Shown: piece by piece, positions 7,696 through 16,488 of the stretch | Layout: each line of letters starts with the position of its first letter | How positions within the stretch are numbered: position 1 is the first letter of the stretch | Assembly: GCA_026710085.1 (NCBI GenBank) | Contig: JAPORT010000031.1 | Span: 1-64,000, forward strand | Direction of reading: 5' to 3' | DNA from: Flavobacteriaceae bacterium | GTDB lineage: Bacteria; Bacteroidota; Bacteroidia; Flavobacteriales; Flavobacteriaceae | Length of the DNA: 64,000 bases | The notes under the pieces: model-generated | Told to the model about the DNA's origin: nothing | Databases searched by the model: none | What the model saw: only the letters and a program-made list of their open reading frames with translations | Program-made: the position numbers and the translations under genes

Positions 7696-9633
7696 ATGAC
7701 AAAAAATTATATGCCCCTACTACTGATGGTTTTATTCGCCATGCGATTGAATGCCAAAAAGATCTATGTGAGCACTGTGGATGAATTACAAGCAACTATT
7801 TCAACCGCAAAAGCTGGGGATCGTATTCTTTTGGAAGATGGCCATTATTCAAATAAGGTATTTTATCTAAGAAACGATGGGGAAAAAGGAAAACCGATAA
7901 CTATTGAAGCGAAAAATCCTGGAAAGGCCATATTTACAGGCAAGTCAGGCTTCTATATTTACGGAAGTCACTGGATTATCAAAGGGTTATTCTTTAAAGA
8001 TGGGCAACCTACGGATGAATTGTATACCATTACCCATCCTGCTCAATACAACATTTTTGTTATTTATGGAGATTATATCCGTATTACCGAATGTGCCATT
8101 CATAACTTTTATCCCCATGAGGTGAAACGAGGACGATATATTTCTTCAGAATTTGGTCCCAAGGGATTCCCTCAGCACCTAAGAATAGACCATTGCAGTT
8201 TTATTTGTGATGAAAGAATTGAGGATGGACAGTTCATCGCCATCAATAATTCGTTTCCTAGTTATTTACTTTTCAAACACAATAGTAAACGAGCCGCATT
8301 CTTTGAAAAAGACAATGATTACGTTGATATTCTGAAACATTACCCCGATGCTATTGCAGATGCAGGGCAACCGTTATATGCCCGTTTAGATCATAATTAT
8401 TTTGGTGTTTATGGAGGTTCGATAACAAGATGGGGACACTATGGAGACGAGTTTGATTTGAGTTCCAATCATCTTATAACTGAATTTGAAAAACATCAAA
8501 CGTTAAAACATAGCTCTAATCCAATCGACAAAAAATACATTGATTCTTTCGAGACATGGACCGATGTATCCAATTTAATCCCCGAAAAATATCGAAAGAA
8601 ACATCGCGCTTGGGGAGGGGTGATCTTTGACAACAATCTAGTGGAAGGGCAACGCTCGGGAGATGCTGAACGTATTTGTAGTAAAGTTGGTCAAAATATA
8701 TACTACAACAACACTTTTTATAATGATTTGGGACAACTAAGTTTACGTGGAGGAATACAAGAGGTGATTATTGACAATTATTTTTTGTCCGATCCATCTT
8801 TTTCAGAATCTGTAACTGCTAAAATTGTAGGTTGGGGAGAATTACATACCGTGGTTGGTAATTATTTTAGGGTAACTAAAAACGCTGGTCTTGCCATGAC
8901 ATCTGGTCGAGATGGACGTGACACTGGCCATGATACGTTTGCTCATGGAACCATCGCCTATAATACCTTTGAGATACTTGTTTCGGATGCCTATTCCCTA
9001 GACTTGAGGAGTAAATATGATCGAAGACAGGCATTGACAACTGAAAATGCAACGTTTGCTTATACTACTGTTTATGGAAATCTTTTTAAAGGGAATACGT
9101 TTATTCACGCCAATCCAAAAAATGGTGCGAGTTATCAATTTAAATATCTCTATGATGAAATGATTGAAGAGAATTCTTGGGAAGATAATTACTCTTTTGG
9201 CTCTCATTTGGCTAGACGATATCAAATGAATTCCCAATGGCATCTGATGACTCCCCAGCAACTTCGTTCGATTGAACAAACGGAATTGACCAGTGAAATC
9301 ATCAAAGATTTTCTTGGCATAAAAACCATAGATTCATTAACACTTTCGAAAAATAAGGCAGGATTTTATGTCAATCCTCATGTGGAACAAAAGGCTCTAA
9401 GAATTAAAAATTTACCGACTTTTCCATACAGTATTTCTGAGCTTTGTCAAGGAAAATTAGTGCCAATTGAATTTAAAGGACATTTGTTGCCTGGCGTGGA
9501 AGAGATTGATTTATCTGATTTTGAAAAATCTTACAATAATAAACGTCCTCTGAAATATGATGAGGTTGGACCACAGTGGTTAATTGGGACGCTTTCTAAA
9601 ATTGGGCCTGCAATTAGGCATTGCGATATTTGA
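7696..9633 (+). CDS. PL6-family polysaccharide lyase (alginate lyase / chondroitinase B fold)
   Basis: This 645-residue protein has a signal peptide of about 20 residues and a right-handed parallel beta-helix of the PL6 family. The catalytic region is intact: Glu325 (calcium ligand position) and Lys330 in AERICSKVGQN, then Arg351 in LSLRGG. The Lys-Arg spacing of 21 equals that of known PL6 enzymes, where Lys is the base and Arg the acid. PL6 lyases cleave alginate or dermatan/chondroitin by beta-elimination. With FucP-type sugar uptake nearby, brown-algal alginate is the likelier target, but the substrate cannot be read from sequence. No type IX sorting domain is seen at the C-terminus, so it may be periplasmic. 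Confidence 0.87.
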   Translation: MTKNYMPLLLMVLFAMRLNAKKIYVSTVDELQATISTAKAGDRILLEDGHYSNKVFYLRNDGEKGKPITIEAKNPGKAIFTGKSGFYIYGSHWIIKGLFFKDGQPTDELYTITHPAQYNIFVIYGDYIRITECAIHNFYPHEVKRGRYISSEFGPKGFPQHLRIDHCSFICDERIEDGQFIAINNSFPSYLLFKHNSKRAAFFEKDNDYVDILKHYPDAIADAGQPLYARLDHNYFGVYGGSITRWGHYGDEFDLSSNHLITEFEKHQTLKHSSNPIDKKYIDSFETWTDVSNLIPEKYRKKHRAWGGVIFDNNLVEGQRSGDAERICSKVGQNIYYNNTFYNDLGQLSLRGGIQEVIIDNYFLSDPSFSESVTAKIVGWGELHTVVGNYFRVTKNAGLAMTSGRDGRDTGHDTFAHGTIAYNTFEILVSDAYSLDLRSKYDRRQALTTENATFAYTTVYGNLFKGNTFIHANPKNGASYQFKYLYDEMIEENSWEDNYSFGSHLARRYQMNSQWHLMTPQQLRSIEQTELTSEIIKDFLGIKTIDSLTLSKNKAGFYVNPHVEQKALRIKNLPTFPYSISELCQGKLVPIEFKGHLLPGVEEIDLSDFEKSYNNKRPLKYDEVGPQWLIGTLSKIGPAIRHCDI

Positions 9634-9910
9634 TGGAAAAATAATCCTTATCATTTACTGATTCCAACTTTTCTTCTATGAATGATAAAACCTAAGGAAT
9701 TTGAACGAATAGAAGCCGGTTATCGATTGTTTGAATGAAAAAATACTGGAAAAACGAAAGACCATCCATTCAGAGTACTTCATATGTTCTCTACTGAAGT
9801 TCATCGAACACTCTTGAAAGCGGTCTGGATGGGACAAGAATAAATTGATGTAAAAGATTGATTACTCTATTTTTATGCTATGTAATCATTTTAAAATGGA
9901 CAGTTTTTAT

Positions 9911-10870
9911 TCATTTTGAGTATTTATAGACGGTTAATCTTTTATCTCCATTCTTCTCTAAAATGCCTTGTTCGACGCCCCATTTCAAATCCCTACTTGC
10001 TGTAGCTTGACTAATATCTTTGAAACTTTGTAAGTAATCTTTACGCCGAAACTCTTGCCTTTCTATTTTGTCTTTGAATCGTTCTATTCTATCCTTAGTT
10101 GTTAGGGTTCTATTTTGCGTTTTTAGGAGGTTTCCTAATGATTGAAAGATGATGTTTAGCATAAACTCAATAAAAAGGGTAGAATGTCCCAATTTATCGG
10201 ATTGACTTAATACGTTATAATACTCCTTTTGATTTTCTTTGAGGAGACTTTCAACTGGCAGGAACTCAAAAACTGGGTATTGTTGAATTAAAATAAGCGT
10301 TTGCCAAAATCTTCCCATCCGTCCGTTGCCATCCATAAATGGATGAATAAACTCCAATTCATAATGGAAAACACAGCTTTTAATGAGTAACAGATCTTTA
10401 TCGTTCTTTAAGTAATCCAATAAATCGTTAATAAGCCCTCGAACCCTATTTCCACTTGGAGCAAAATGCTCTACCTCTGACCCTTTTACAATACCTACGC
10501 TTTTACTTCTGAACTTTCCTGCATCTTCAATTAATCCCTGCATTAAAACCCCGTGAGCTTTCTCTAAATCTTTGATCCTATTTGGATTAAATGTATGCAA
10601 TTGCTCATATACTTTAATCGCATTTCGTACTTCCAAAATGTCTTTTTGTGGAGCAATCACTCTTTTATTGTTTAATACGGCTGTGATTTGCTCTTCGGAC
10701 AATGTGTTGCCTTCAATTTTTAATGAAGACTGTATGGTTTTAATCCGATTCTTTTTCCGTAATTGTGTACGTGGTTTATGGAGATGCACTGCATTAAACT
10801 CTCCTAGTTTCTCCGAAATAGAGGCAACTAATGTTAGTATCTCACCGGTAATATTGTATGGTGGTTTCAA
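9911..10870 (-). CDS. Fic family protein with N-terminal inhibitory helix and C-terminal winged helix
   Basis: This 319-residue protein has the full Fic motif HPFMDGNGRMGR (catalytic His176), indicating AMP transfer from ATP to a hydroxyl on a target protein. The segment SSLKIEGN at residues 48-55 fits the (S/T)xxxE(G/N) inhibitory motif, so this is a class II, self-inhibited Fic enzyme. Residues after about 265 form a winged-helix-like tail (DLKWGVEQGILEKNG) common in this subgroup. The gene stands alone with no antitoxin partner, consistent with intramolecular inhibition. It sits beside an ISL3 transposase remnant and a tRNA, so it may have arrived by transfer. The target is unknown. Confidence 0.9.
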   Translation of the reverse strand: MKPPYNITGEILTLVASISEKLGEFNAVHLHKPRTQLRKKNRIKTIQSSLKIEGNTLSEEQITAVLNNKRVIAPQKDILEVRNAIKVYEQLHTFNPNRIKDLEKAHGVLMQGLIEDAGKFRSKSVGIVKGSEVEHFAPSGNRVRGLINDLLDYLKNDKDLLLIKSCVFHYELEFIHPFMDGNGRMGRFWQTLILIQQYPVFEFLPVESLLKENQKEYYNVLSQSDKLGHSTLFIEFMLNIIFQSLGNLLKTQNRTLTTKDRIERFKDKIERQEFRRKDYLQSFKDISQATASRDLKWGVEQGILEKNGDKRLTVYKYSK

Positions 10871-10939
10871 AGTGTGATAGTATCATTTGATAGTATCACA
10901 AATGTATGAGTTTATGGTTTTCCTACAAAAGTTGTGGGG

Positions 10940-11701
10940 CGATTTACTTTTGATCCATTGATTTATTGTTTGATGAAAAAGCTGTTAAAAAGGGGCACGG
11001 CTATGCCATGATTCTCCGTGATTCCACGAAGGGAACCATCCTCGATTGGATCGAAGATCATCAAATCACCTCGACTCAAGACGGACGCCATCGGGGCATT
11101 CCATAAGAAAAGAGAAAACCTATCCAAATCATCACCACCGATAGGTGGTGGCCTTTGATTCGCTCCGCTGAAAAGGTATTCCCTCAAGCCCCGTTGATTC
11201 ATAATCGGTTTCATTGGATTCCCTAGAACAAGGCCATGGACCAAGTACAACGGAGAGAAGTGAAAAAACATGCGGTGCTCCAAAACGCTCGGTTGGCCAT
11301 CTTAAAAAACAAGGACAACCAAAAAACAAAAAGAAATCTTCCAAAGGGTTCAAGAAAGTCACTGAGAGGTTCGCCGTGTTTGGAAACTCAAAGAGGATGT
11401 CCAATCTCTGTTTGAATCGAGCACCTAGAAGGAGGCCACATCACATCTCCAACTTTGGATCGAGAGCGTCCTCTAGTCTGGTATCCAAGAAGTGGGGGCC
11501 GTGGCTAGGATGTTTCAAAACCATGTTCAAGACGTTGGTCATGCCTTGTGTTATCCATAGTCCCATACCAAAACCGAGCGATGGAGTGGAAGGATTCAAG
11601 AAATCAAGGCCATTGGTCAAGACGATCAAAAGTTCGAAAACTTGAGAGCAGCAATCCTGTTTTTTAATGGCGGTCTCAAACTTTATCCACAACTTTCATA
11701 G
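10940..11701 (+). pseudogene. ISL3-family transposase, heavily decayed
   Basis: Conceptual translation across several frames gives ISL3-family landmarks in order. They are FDEKAVKKGHGYAMILRD (around 10965, the DE-x-x-x-x-KGH catalytic strand), PLIRSAEKVFPQAPLIHNRF with FHW (about 11150-11215), then NKAMDQVQRREVKKHAVLQN, and finally RIQEIKAIGQ and ENLRAAILFFNGGLKLYPQL ending at TAG 11699-11701. At least three frameshifts and several stops separate these blocks, and the N-terminal zinc-finger region is missing. The longer open frames over this stretch on both strands are chance shadows. It ends 35 bp from the tRNA-Asp gene. Confidence 0.7.
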
Positions 11702-11736
11702 TAAAGCTTTTAGAGTAAAATAAAATTGACTCTCTG

Positions 11737-11810
11737 CGGTCTGGACGGGACTCGAACCCGCGACCCCATGCGTGACAGGCATGTATTCTAACCAACTGAA
11801 CTACCAGACC
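11737..11810 (-). tRNA. tRNA-Asp (anticodon GTC)
   Basis: The reverse complement folds into a 74-nt cloverleaf. A seven-bp acceptor stem (GGTCTGG with CCAGACC) is followed by a D-arm with AGTTCAGTTGGTTAGA, an anticodon loop CCTGTCACG with anticodon GTC, and a T-arm with GGTTCGACTCC. The discriminator base is G. CCA is not encoded. It is a single tRNA gene flanked by the ISL3 remnant on its 3' side. Confidence 0.95.
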
Positions 11811-11819
11811 AACAAAGGA

Positions 11820-11827
11820 CAAATATA
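11820..11827 (-). promoter_or_regulatory. candidate -7 box of the tRNA-Asp promoter
   Basis: TATATTTG on the minus strand fits the Bacteroidota -7 consensus TAnnTTTG perfectly and lies nine bases upstream of the tRNA 5' end. A TTTTG that could be the -33 element lies further away than the usual spacing, so only the -7 box is proposed. Confidence 0.5.
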
Positions 11828-11957
11828 GTTTGCTTTGATCACTTTTCTCGTTGCAAAACGAGCCATCCTTCAGAATATCTGAACACCAACGAGTCGTTTC
11901 TATGCCACTAACTGCTTTACTAACTTTGTCTGTTGAAAAAAACACTTTAATTCAATA

Positions 11958-12791
11958 ATGACTAGAAACAATCCCATTTACGGCCCCGAAATTGGACATA
12001 TTTCTGAGTTATTAAAATTACCATTAGATAAACTAAAAAGACTTTTTAAACTCATCAGATCCGCACTCATTACTACTGTAGCCATTCTTATCGGATTGAT
12101 TATTGAGTTTTCGAACATGAGTCAATCAATGAGTAAATCGTATGGTATTAAAGTCAATGAAACGATTCAAAACTGGCAGCAAAAGATTGATTCCATATCA
12201 TACATACAACTCCAAACCGCTCAATACATTAACAAAATTGAAGGGACACTCACTGGAAATTTATTGTTTCAAGAGTTAACCAATGAGAATACCATTGATA
12301 ATCCTCTCGAGTATAGGCGTCATAACGAAGAAAAATCAAATACTCAATCTTCCATTTTCATCGAAGAATATCCATTGAGTGTTGATATCCCGACAATGAA
12401 TCCCAACCTGGGGTTTCTAATCAAAGATGATTTAATTCCCCCTGCACAAGGTGTGATTACCAGCAGTTATAATCCAAGTGATAACCACTATGGTGTCGAC
12501 ATTGCTGTTTCTGAGTACAGTCCCATCGTATCGGTCGCTGATGGCATGGTCATATTATCAGAATATACTTTGGAAACTGGATTTGTCATCATCGTGAAAC
12601 ATGTGGATAACTTTCTGACTGTTTATAAGCATAATTCTTCATTGAAAAAGAAGCAAGGTCAGAAAGTCTCGGCAGGAGAAGTCATCGCTTTTGGTGGTAA
12701 TACAGGAGAATTATCAACAGGGCACCATCTTCATTTCGAAATGTGGATTGATAACCATCCCATTGATCCCTCAAAATTTTTTACATTTTAA
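11958..12791 (+). CDS. M23 (LytM-type) metallopeptidase, membrane anchored
   Basis: This 277-residue protein has one membrane helix at about residues 35-51, a coiled-coil-like stretch to about 110, and a C-terminal M23 domain. Zinc ligands are visible: His177 and Asp181 in HYGVDIA, and His259 in the H-x-H motif (HHLHFE, 256-261). Such enzymes cut peptidoglycan cross-bridges in the periplasm, with the N-terminus anchored in the inner membrane. In Flavobacteriia the gene often precedes a GH3-type synthetase, as here (next gene 145 bp downstream, same strand). An intact metal site argues that it is an active endopeptidase rather than a degenerate regulator. Confidence 0.88.
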   Translation: MTRNNPIYGPEIGHISELLKLPLDKLKRLFKLIRSALITTVAILIGLIIEFSNMSQSMSKSYGIKVNETIQNWQQKIDSISYIQLQTAQYINKIEGTLTGNLLFQELTNENTIDNPLEYRRHNEEKSNTQSSIFIEEYPLSVDIPTMNPNLGFLIKDDLIPPAQGVITSSYNPSDNHYGVDIAVSEYSPIVSVADGMVILSEYTLETGFVIIVKHVDNFLTVYKHNSSLKKKQGQKVSAGEVIAFGGNTGELSTGHHLHFEMWIDNHPIDPSKFFTF

Positions 12792-12936
12792 TCTGAATCG
12801 AGACTTCTTACCTAAAAACCACCAATTGGCTTCGGATGATCTATTTTGCTTAAAATAAATCTGTGTCATTATCTTTAGATTGCAACCCATAATTCTGAAA
12901 CTCTTCTGCCATTAACCTCTTATCTAATTCAGAGAT

Positions 12937-14448
12937 TTGAAACGATTTTTAGCAAAAATTTTTGCGATCTATGTGGTAAAAAAAAACAAGTCTTGGATTA
13001 AACATCCCGTCAAAGCACAAATTGATACTTTTCAATCACTCATTAAAAAGGGCAGAAAAACTGAATTTGGAAAAAATCATCAATTCCACAGAATCCAGTC
13101 CTATGATGATTTTAAAGATTTTGTTCCCATCACCACTTATGAGGATATCAAACCATATATTGATTCCATCTTATTAGGAAAAAAAAATATTTTGTGGCCT
13201 GGTCAACCCAAATATTTATCTAAGACATCAGGAACGACTTCAGGTGTGAAATATATTCCTCTAACTAAAGAATCGCTCCCCTTCCATATCAAAGCTGCTA
13301 GGGATGCTATTTTATACTATATCCACCAAACAAAAAAGACAGATTTTGTCGTTGGAAAGCAAATTTTTTTGCAAGGGAGTCCAAACTTAGAATTTAAAAA
13401 TGGAATCGCTATTGGTCGACTTTCTGGAATTGTGGCACATCATTTACCACAATATCTCCAAAAAAACAGAATGCCTAGTTGGGAAACCAATACCATCGAA
13501 GATTGGGAAAAGAAAGTAGATCAAATAGTCGAAGAAACCTTATCGGAACGCATGACTGTCATCGCAGGTATTCCTCCTTGGGTTAAAATGTATTTTGAAA
13601 GAATTATTGATCAAGTGAACATGCCTATTGGCAAACATTTCAAAGATTTTTCACTATTCATTCATGGTGGTGTTAATTTTCAACCTTATCGTCAAAGTTT
13701 TGAATCTTTAATAGGAAGAAAAGTTGATACGATCGAAACCTATCCCGCATCTGAGGGGTTTATAGCTTATCAAGACAATCAAAACCGAAAAGACTTATTG
13801 CTTTTGGTTCAAAATGGTATTTTTTACGAATTCGTTCCTCTAAGGGAAATCAACAACCCAAATCCCAAAAGAATCAGTCTTGAGGATGTTGAATTAGACA
13901 TCGACTATGTTCTAATCCTATCATCCAATGCGGGTTTGTGGGCTTATAACATCGGAGATACCATTCAATTTACAAATCTTCGGCCTTATCGAATCGTGGT
14001 CACGGGTAGAGTCAAACATTTTATTTCAGCTTTTGGAGAACATGTCATCGGGTCGGAAGTTGAATATGCATTAAACAAAGCAGTCCATGAGTACGAACAT
14101 GCCGTGGAGATCAATGAATTTACTGTAGCTCCACAAGTCAATCCACAAATTGGTTTGCCTTTACATCAATGGTTTGTTGAATTTCAAGTTGCTCCACGAA
14201 ATATGGAACAATTCCAATATCTTATTGACCAGGCGCTTCAATCAAAAAATATTTACTATAAAGATTTAGTAGAAGGAAAAGTGATTCGACCTCTTGAAAT
14301 CATACCGATTACTCAAGGGGGATTCAGTAATTACATGAAATCCATTGGAAAACAAGGAGGTCAAAATAAGGTACCTCGACTGGCGAATCATAGAGATTTT
14401 GTTCAAGGATTGAGTCTTTATATCTCATCCAAGAAAACGAAGCTATGA
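12937..14448 (+). CDS. GH3-like acyl-adenylate-forming protein (auxin-responsive GH3 family)
   Basis: This 503-residue protein resembles bacterial members of the plant GH3 acyl-amido synthetase family within the ANL adenylating superfamily. The ATP-loop motif is seen as SKTSGTTSGVKYIPLT near residue 95, with a later adenylation signature ETYPASEGF near 270 and the hinge region IVVTGRVKHFISAFGEH near 350. The frame opens after TAA stops at 12913 and 12925, and the only usable start is TTG 12937, so a TTG start is proposed. The substrate is unknown in Bacteroidota. The next gene overlaps its stop by 4 bp, indicating coupled translation with the glycosyltransferase. Confidence 0.87.
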   Translation: MKRFLAKIFAIYVVKKNKSWIKHPVKAQIDTFQSLIKKGRKTEFGKNHQFHRIQSYDDFKDFVPITTYEDIKPYIDSILLGKKNILWPGQPKYLSKTSGTTSGVKYIPLTKESLPFHIKAARDAILYYIHQTKKTDFVVGKQIFLQGSPNLEFKNGIAIGRLSGIVAHHLPQYLQKNRMPSWETNTIEDWEKKVDQIVEETLSERMTVIAGIPPWVKMYFERIIDQVNMPIGKHFKDFSLFIHGGVNFQPYRQSFESLIGRKVDTIETYPASEGFIAYQDNQNRKDLLLLVQNGIFYEFVPLREINNPNPKRISLEDVELDIDYVLILSSNAGLWAYNIGDTIQFTNLRPYRIVVTGRVKHFISAFGEHVIGSEVEYALNKAVHEYEHAVEINEFTVAPQVNPQIGLPLHQWFVEFQVAPRNMEQFQYLIDQALQSKNIYYKDLVEGKVIRPLEIIPITQGGFSNYMKSIGKQGGQNKVPRLANHRDFVQGLSLYISSKKTKL

Positions 14449-15509
14449 ATAAGTTACCATTGGTCACCATGGCTTTTGGCATCAAGAGAACTTTTATCAA
14501 AAGGGACGTTGCTCTTTTATCTTCTATGGAATGTCGTTTGCAACTGATTCAAGCAAATCCAAGAAAAGATTGGTTACGTTTTCTATTCAATAAAACCAGA
14601 GAACTTTTCATGTGTTTATGGTTTGTTCCTCAATCAAAATGGGTTATCTCATGGTTTAATGACTACCATTGCTTTTTTCTGATTCTATTTGCCAAAATTT
14701 TCAAGGTCAAGAGTTTAATTATCGTGGGGGGCTATGATGCCGTATGTAATACAACCATTGATTATGGATTGTTTTCAAAAGCCAATTTAAGACAACAAAT
14801 AGCTCGGTGGAATTATAACCATTGCTCTGAGATTTGGGTTGTTCATCAAAGTCTAGCTTATGGTTGTCCCATTTCCAATCAACAAAAACACATCACATCA
14901 GGAATCAAAACCTTTTTGCCTGACTTAAGAACGCCTATTGTTGAAGTTCCCACCGTTTATGATTCAACATTTTGGAAATCAAGTGGTGAAGAAAAAGATT
15001 CGATAGTATTGACTGTTGGAATCATTAATGACAAACGAACCTATGATGTCAAAGGAATTGATGTTTTCTTAGAATTAGCCAAAAAAATGGAGTCCTACCA
15101 ATTTATCATTGTGGGAATCAGTCAACAATTAATCCATTTATTGACACCCCACCAGCTTAAAAATCTAGAATTTCATCCGACCTGTACACAAGATAAGCTC
15201 AGAAAGTTTTACCAAAAAAGTCAATTTTATTTTCAAGGGTCCACTCATGAAGGACATCCCAATGTGCTTTGTGAAGCCATGCTTTGTGAGTGCATCCCTA
15301 TTGGAAGACGTGTTTTTGGTATTCCCGATATCATTGGTTCCACTGGATATTTATTTGACTGTTCCAAACATCTTGAACCAATGATGGCTTTCATTCATTC
15401 TGCAGATTCTAGTTTAGGAATTCAGTCTAGAAATAGAATCATGAACCAGTACCCTATCACCAAACGAGTCGATGCTTTTCATGCATTTTTTCAATCTTCA
15501 AACAATTAA
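14445..15509 (+). CDS. glycosyltransferase, GT-B fold (GT4-like)
   Basis: This 354-residue protein has a C-terminal nucleotide-sugar domain characteristic of GT-B enzymes: SIVLTVGIINDKRTYDVKGI near residue 190, the GSTHEGHPNVLCEAMLC element near 270 (with the E-x7-E-type acidic residues), and IPIGRRVFGIPDIIG after it. The N-terminal domain is divergent. It overlaps GH3 by 4 bp and is followed 2 bp later by a pyruvyltransferase-family gene, so the three form one operon. I infer a role in building or decorating a surface glycan. Donor and acceptor sugars cannot be read. Confidence 0.82.
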   Translation: MNKLPLVTMAFGIKRTFIKRDVALLSSMECRLQLIQANPRKDWLRFLFNKTRELFMCLWFVPQSKWVISWFNDYHCFFLILFAKIFKVKSLIIVGGYDAVCNTTIDYGLFSKANLRQQIARWNYNHCSEIWVVHQSLAYGCPISNQQKHITSGIKTFLPDLRTPIVEVPTVYDSTFWKSSGEEKDSIVLTVGIINDKRTYDVKGIDVFLELAKKMESYQFIIVGISQQLIHLLTPHQLKNLEFHPTCTQDKLRKFYQKSQFYFQGSTHEGHPNVLCEAMLCECIPIGRRVFGIPDIIGSTGYLFDCSKHLEPMMAFIHSADSSLGIQSRNRIMNQYPITKRVDAFHAFFQSSNN

Positions 15510-15511
15510 CG

Positions 15512-16453
15512 ATGATTCCTGCCATCATAGCTTATCCTCATTCTCAAAATTTGGGAGACTGGATTCAATCTTTAATCATCACATACGTATGGCATCAAGA
15601 ATTTATGGAATGTGATCGGGAGCAATTAGACGGTTATCGAGGTTCAAAAGTCAAGCTCATCTGTAATGGTTGGTTTTTAGAAAACCCCCAAAAGTGGCCC
15701 CCATCGAATGACATCACCCCCCTTTTTATCTCATTTCATATCACACCAAAAGCGATCAAAGAATTGACCAAGCCTGAATCCATTGCTTATTTTAAAAAGT
15801 TTGAACCCATTGGTTGTCGAGATTTTCATACAAGAGATCTGTTACACCAATATGGAGTGAAAAGCTATTTTTCCGGATGCATTACGCTGGCCTATGAAAA
15901 ACAATTTTTCAAACTTGAAAACGTTCCTTCTTCAGGGATTGTTGTTGCCAGTGCCCTAGATCGTTTAAAGCCTACGATCCATCCAAGAAAAAACGCGATA
16001 TCTTTTGTCTTAGAAGTCATGAAATTACCGCTCAAATTTTGGAAATATCAATGGGCTGTAAAAAGACTCAACCAAAAGTTAAAAAAAATCGATAAACCCA
16101 TCATCAAATTATCTCAAATAATATCAATCAAAAGACTTAAGACTGAAAATCCAAAGCAGCTCGCAATGGACTATCTAAAAAAAATTGCCCATGCTGAATT
16201 AGTGATTACTTCTAGAATTCATACTGCTTTACCCGCCGTAGCTATGAATATTCCAGTATTATTTCTTGATGATGGATTAACACATATCAATCATAAAAGT
16301 CGTTTGGAAGGTCTTGATGATTTCTTTCACATATGTTCGAGTCACCATTTGAATCAGACAGACTTTAGTACCATAACAACCAAAACAAATCATTTAAAAA
16401 TCAAGGAGTCTTTGAAAGAAACAATCAATCTATTTTTAACGGATTTTAATTAA
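15512..16453 (+). CDS. polysaccharide pyruvyl transferase family protein
   Basis: This 313-residue protein has the family's opening motif NLGDWIQSLII near residue 13, a GCRDFHTRDLL segment (the 'G-x-R-D' element) near residue 108, and the late TSRIHTALPAVAMNIPVLFL motif near 230, where the conserved Arg-x-His lies. Known relatives attach ketal pyruvate to capsule or exopolysaccharide sugars. It starts two bases after the glycosyltransferase stop. The operon context supports a glycan-modifying role, but some family members act otherwise, so the pyruvyl donor reaction is inferred. Confidence 0.82.
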   Translation: MIPAIIAYPHSQNLGDWIQSLIITYVWHQEFMECDREQLDGYRGSKVKLICNGWFLENPQKWPPSNDITPLFISFHITPKAIKELTKPESIAYFKKFEPIGCRDFHTRDLLHQYGVKSYFSGCITLAYEKQFFKLENVPSSGIVVASALDRLKPTIHPRKNAISFVLEVMKLPLKFWKYQWAVKRLNQKLKKIDKPIIKLSQIISIKRLKTENPKQLAMDYLKKIAHAELVITSRIHTALPAVAMNIPVLFLDDGLTHINHKSRLEGLDDFFHICSSHHLNQTDFSTITTKTNHLKIKESLKETINLFLTDFN

Positions 16454-16470
16454 TCCAATTTTATCTTCAA

Positions 16471-16478
16471 TAAATTTG
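16471..16478 (+). promoter_or_regulatory. candidate -7 box upstream of purD
   Basis: TAAATTTG matches the Bacteroidota TAnnTTTG consensus and lies ten bases before the purD ATG. A -33 element is not obvious in the T-rich sequence upstream. Confidence 0.4.
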
Positions 16479-16488
16479 TAAAAAAATC

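Noticed and set aside
10963..11692. Several frames of 80-140 codons on both strands
   Set aside because: They are chance frames over the decayed ISL3 transposase, whose motifs are found piecewise on the plus strand.
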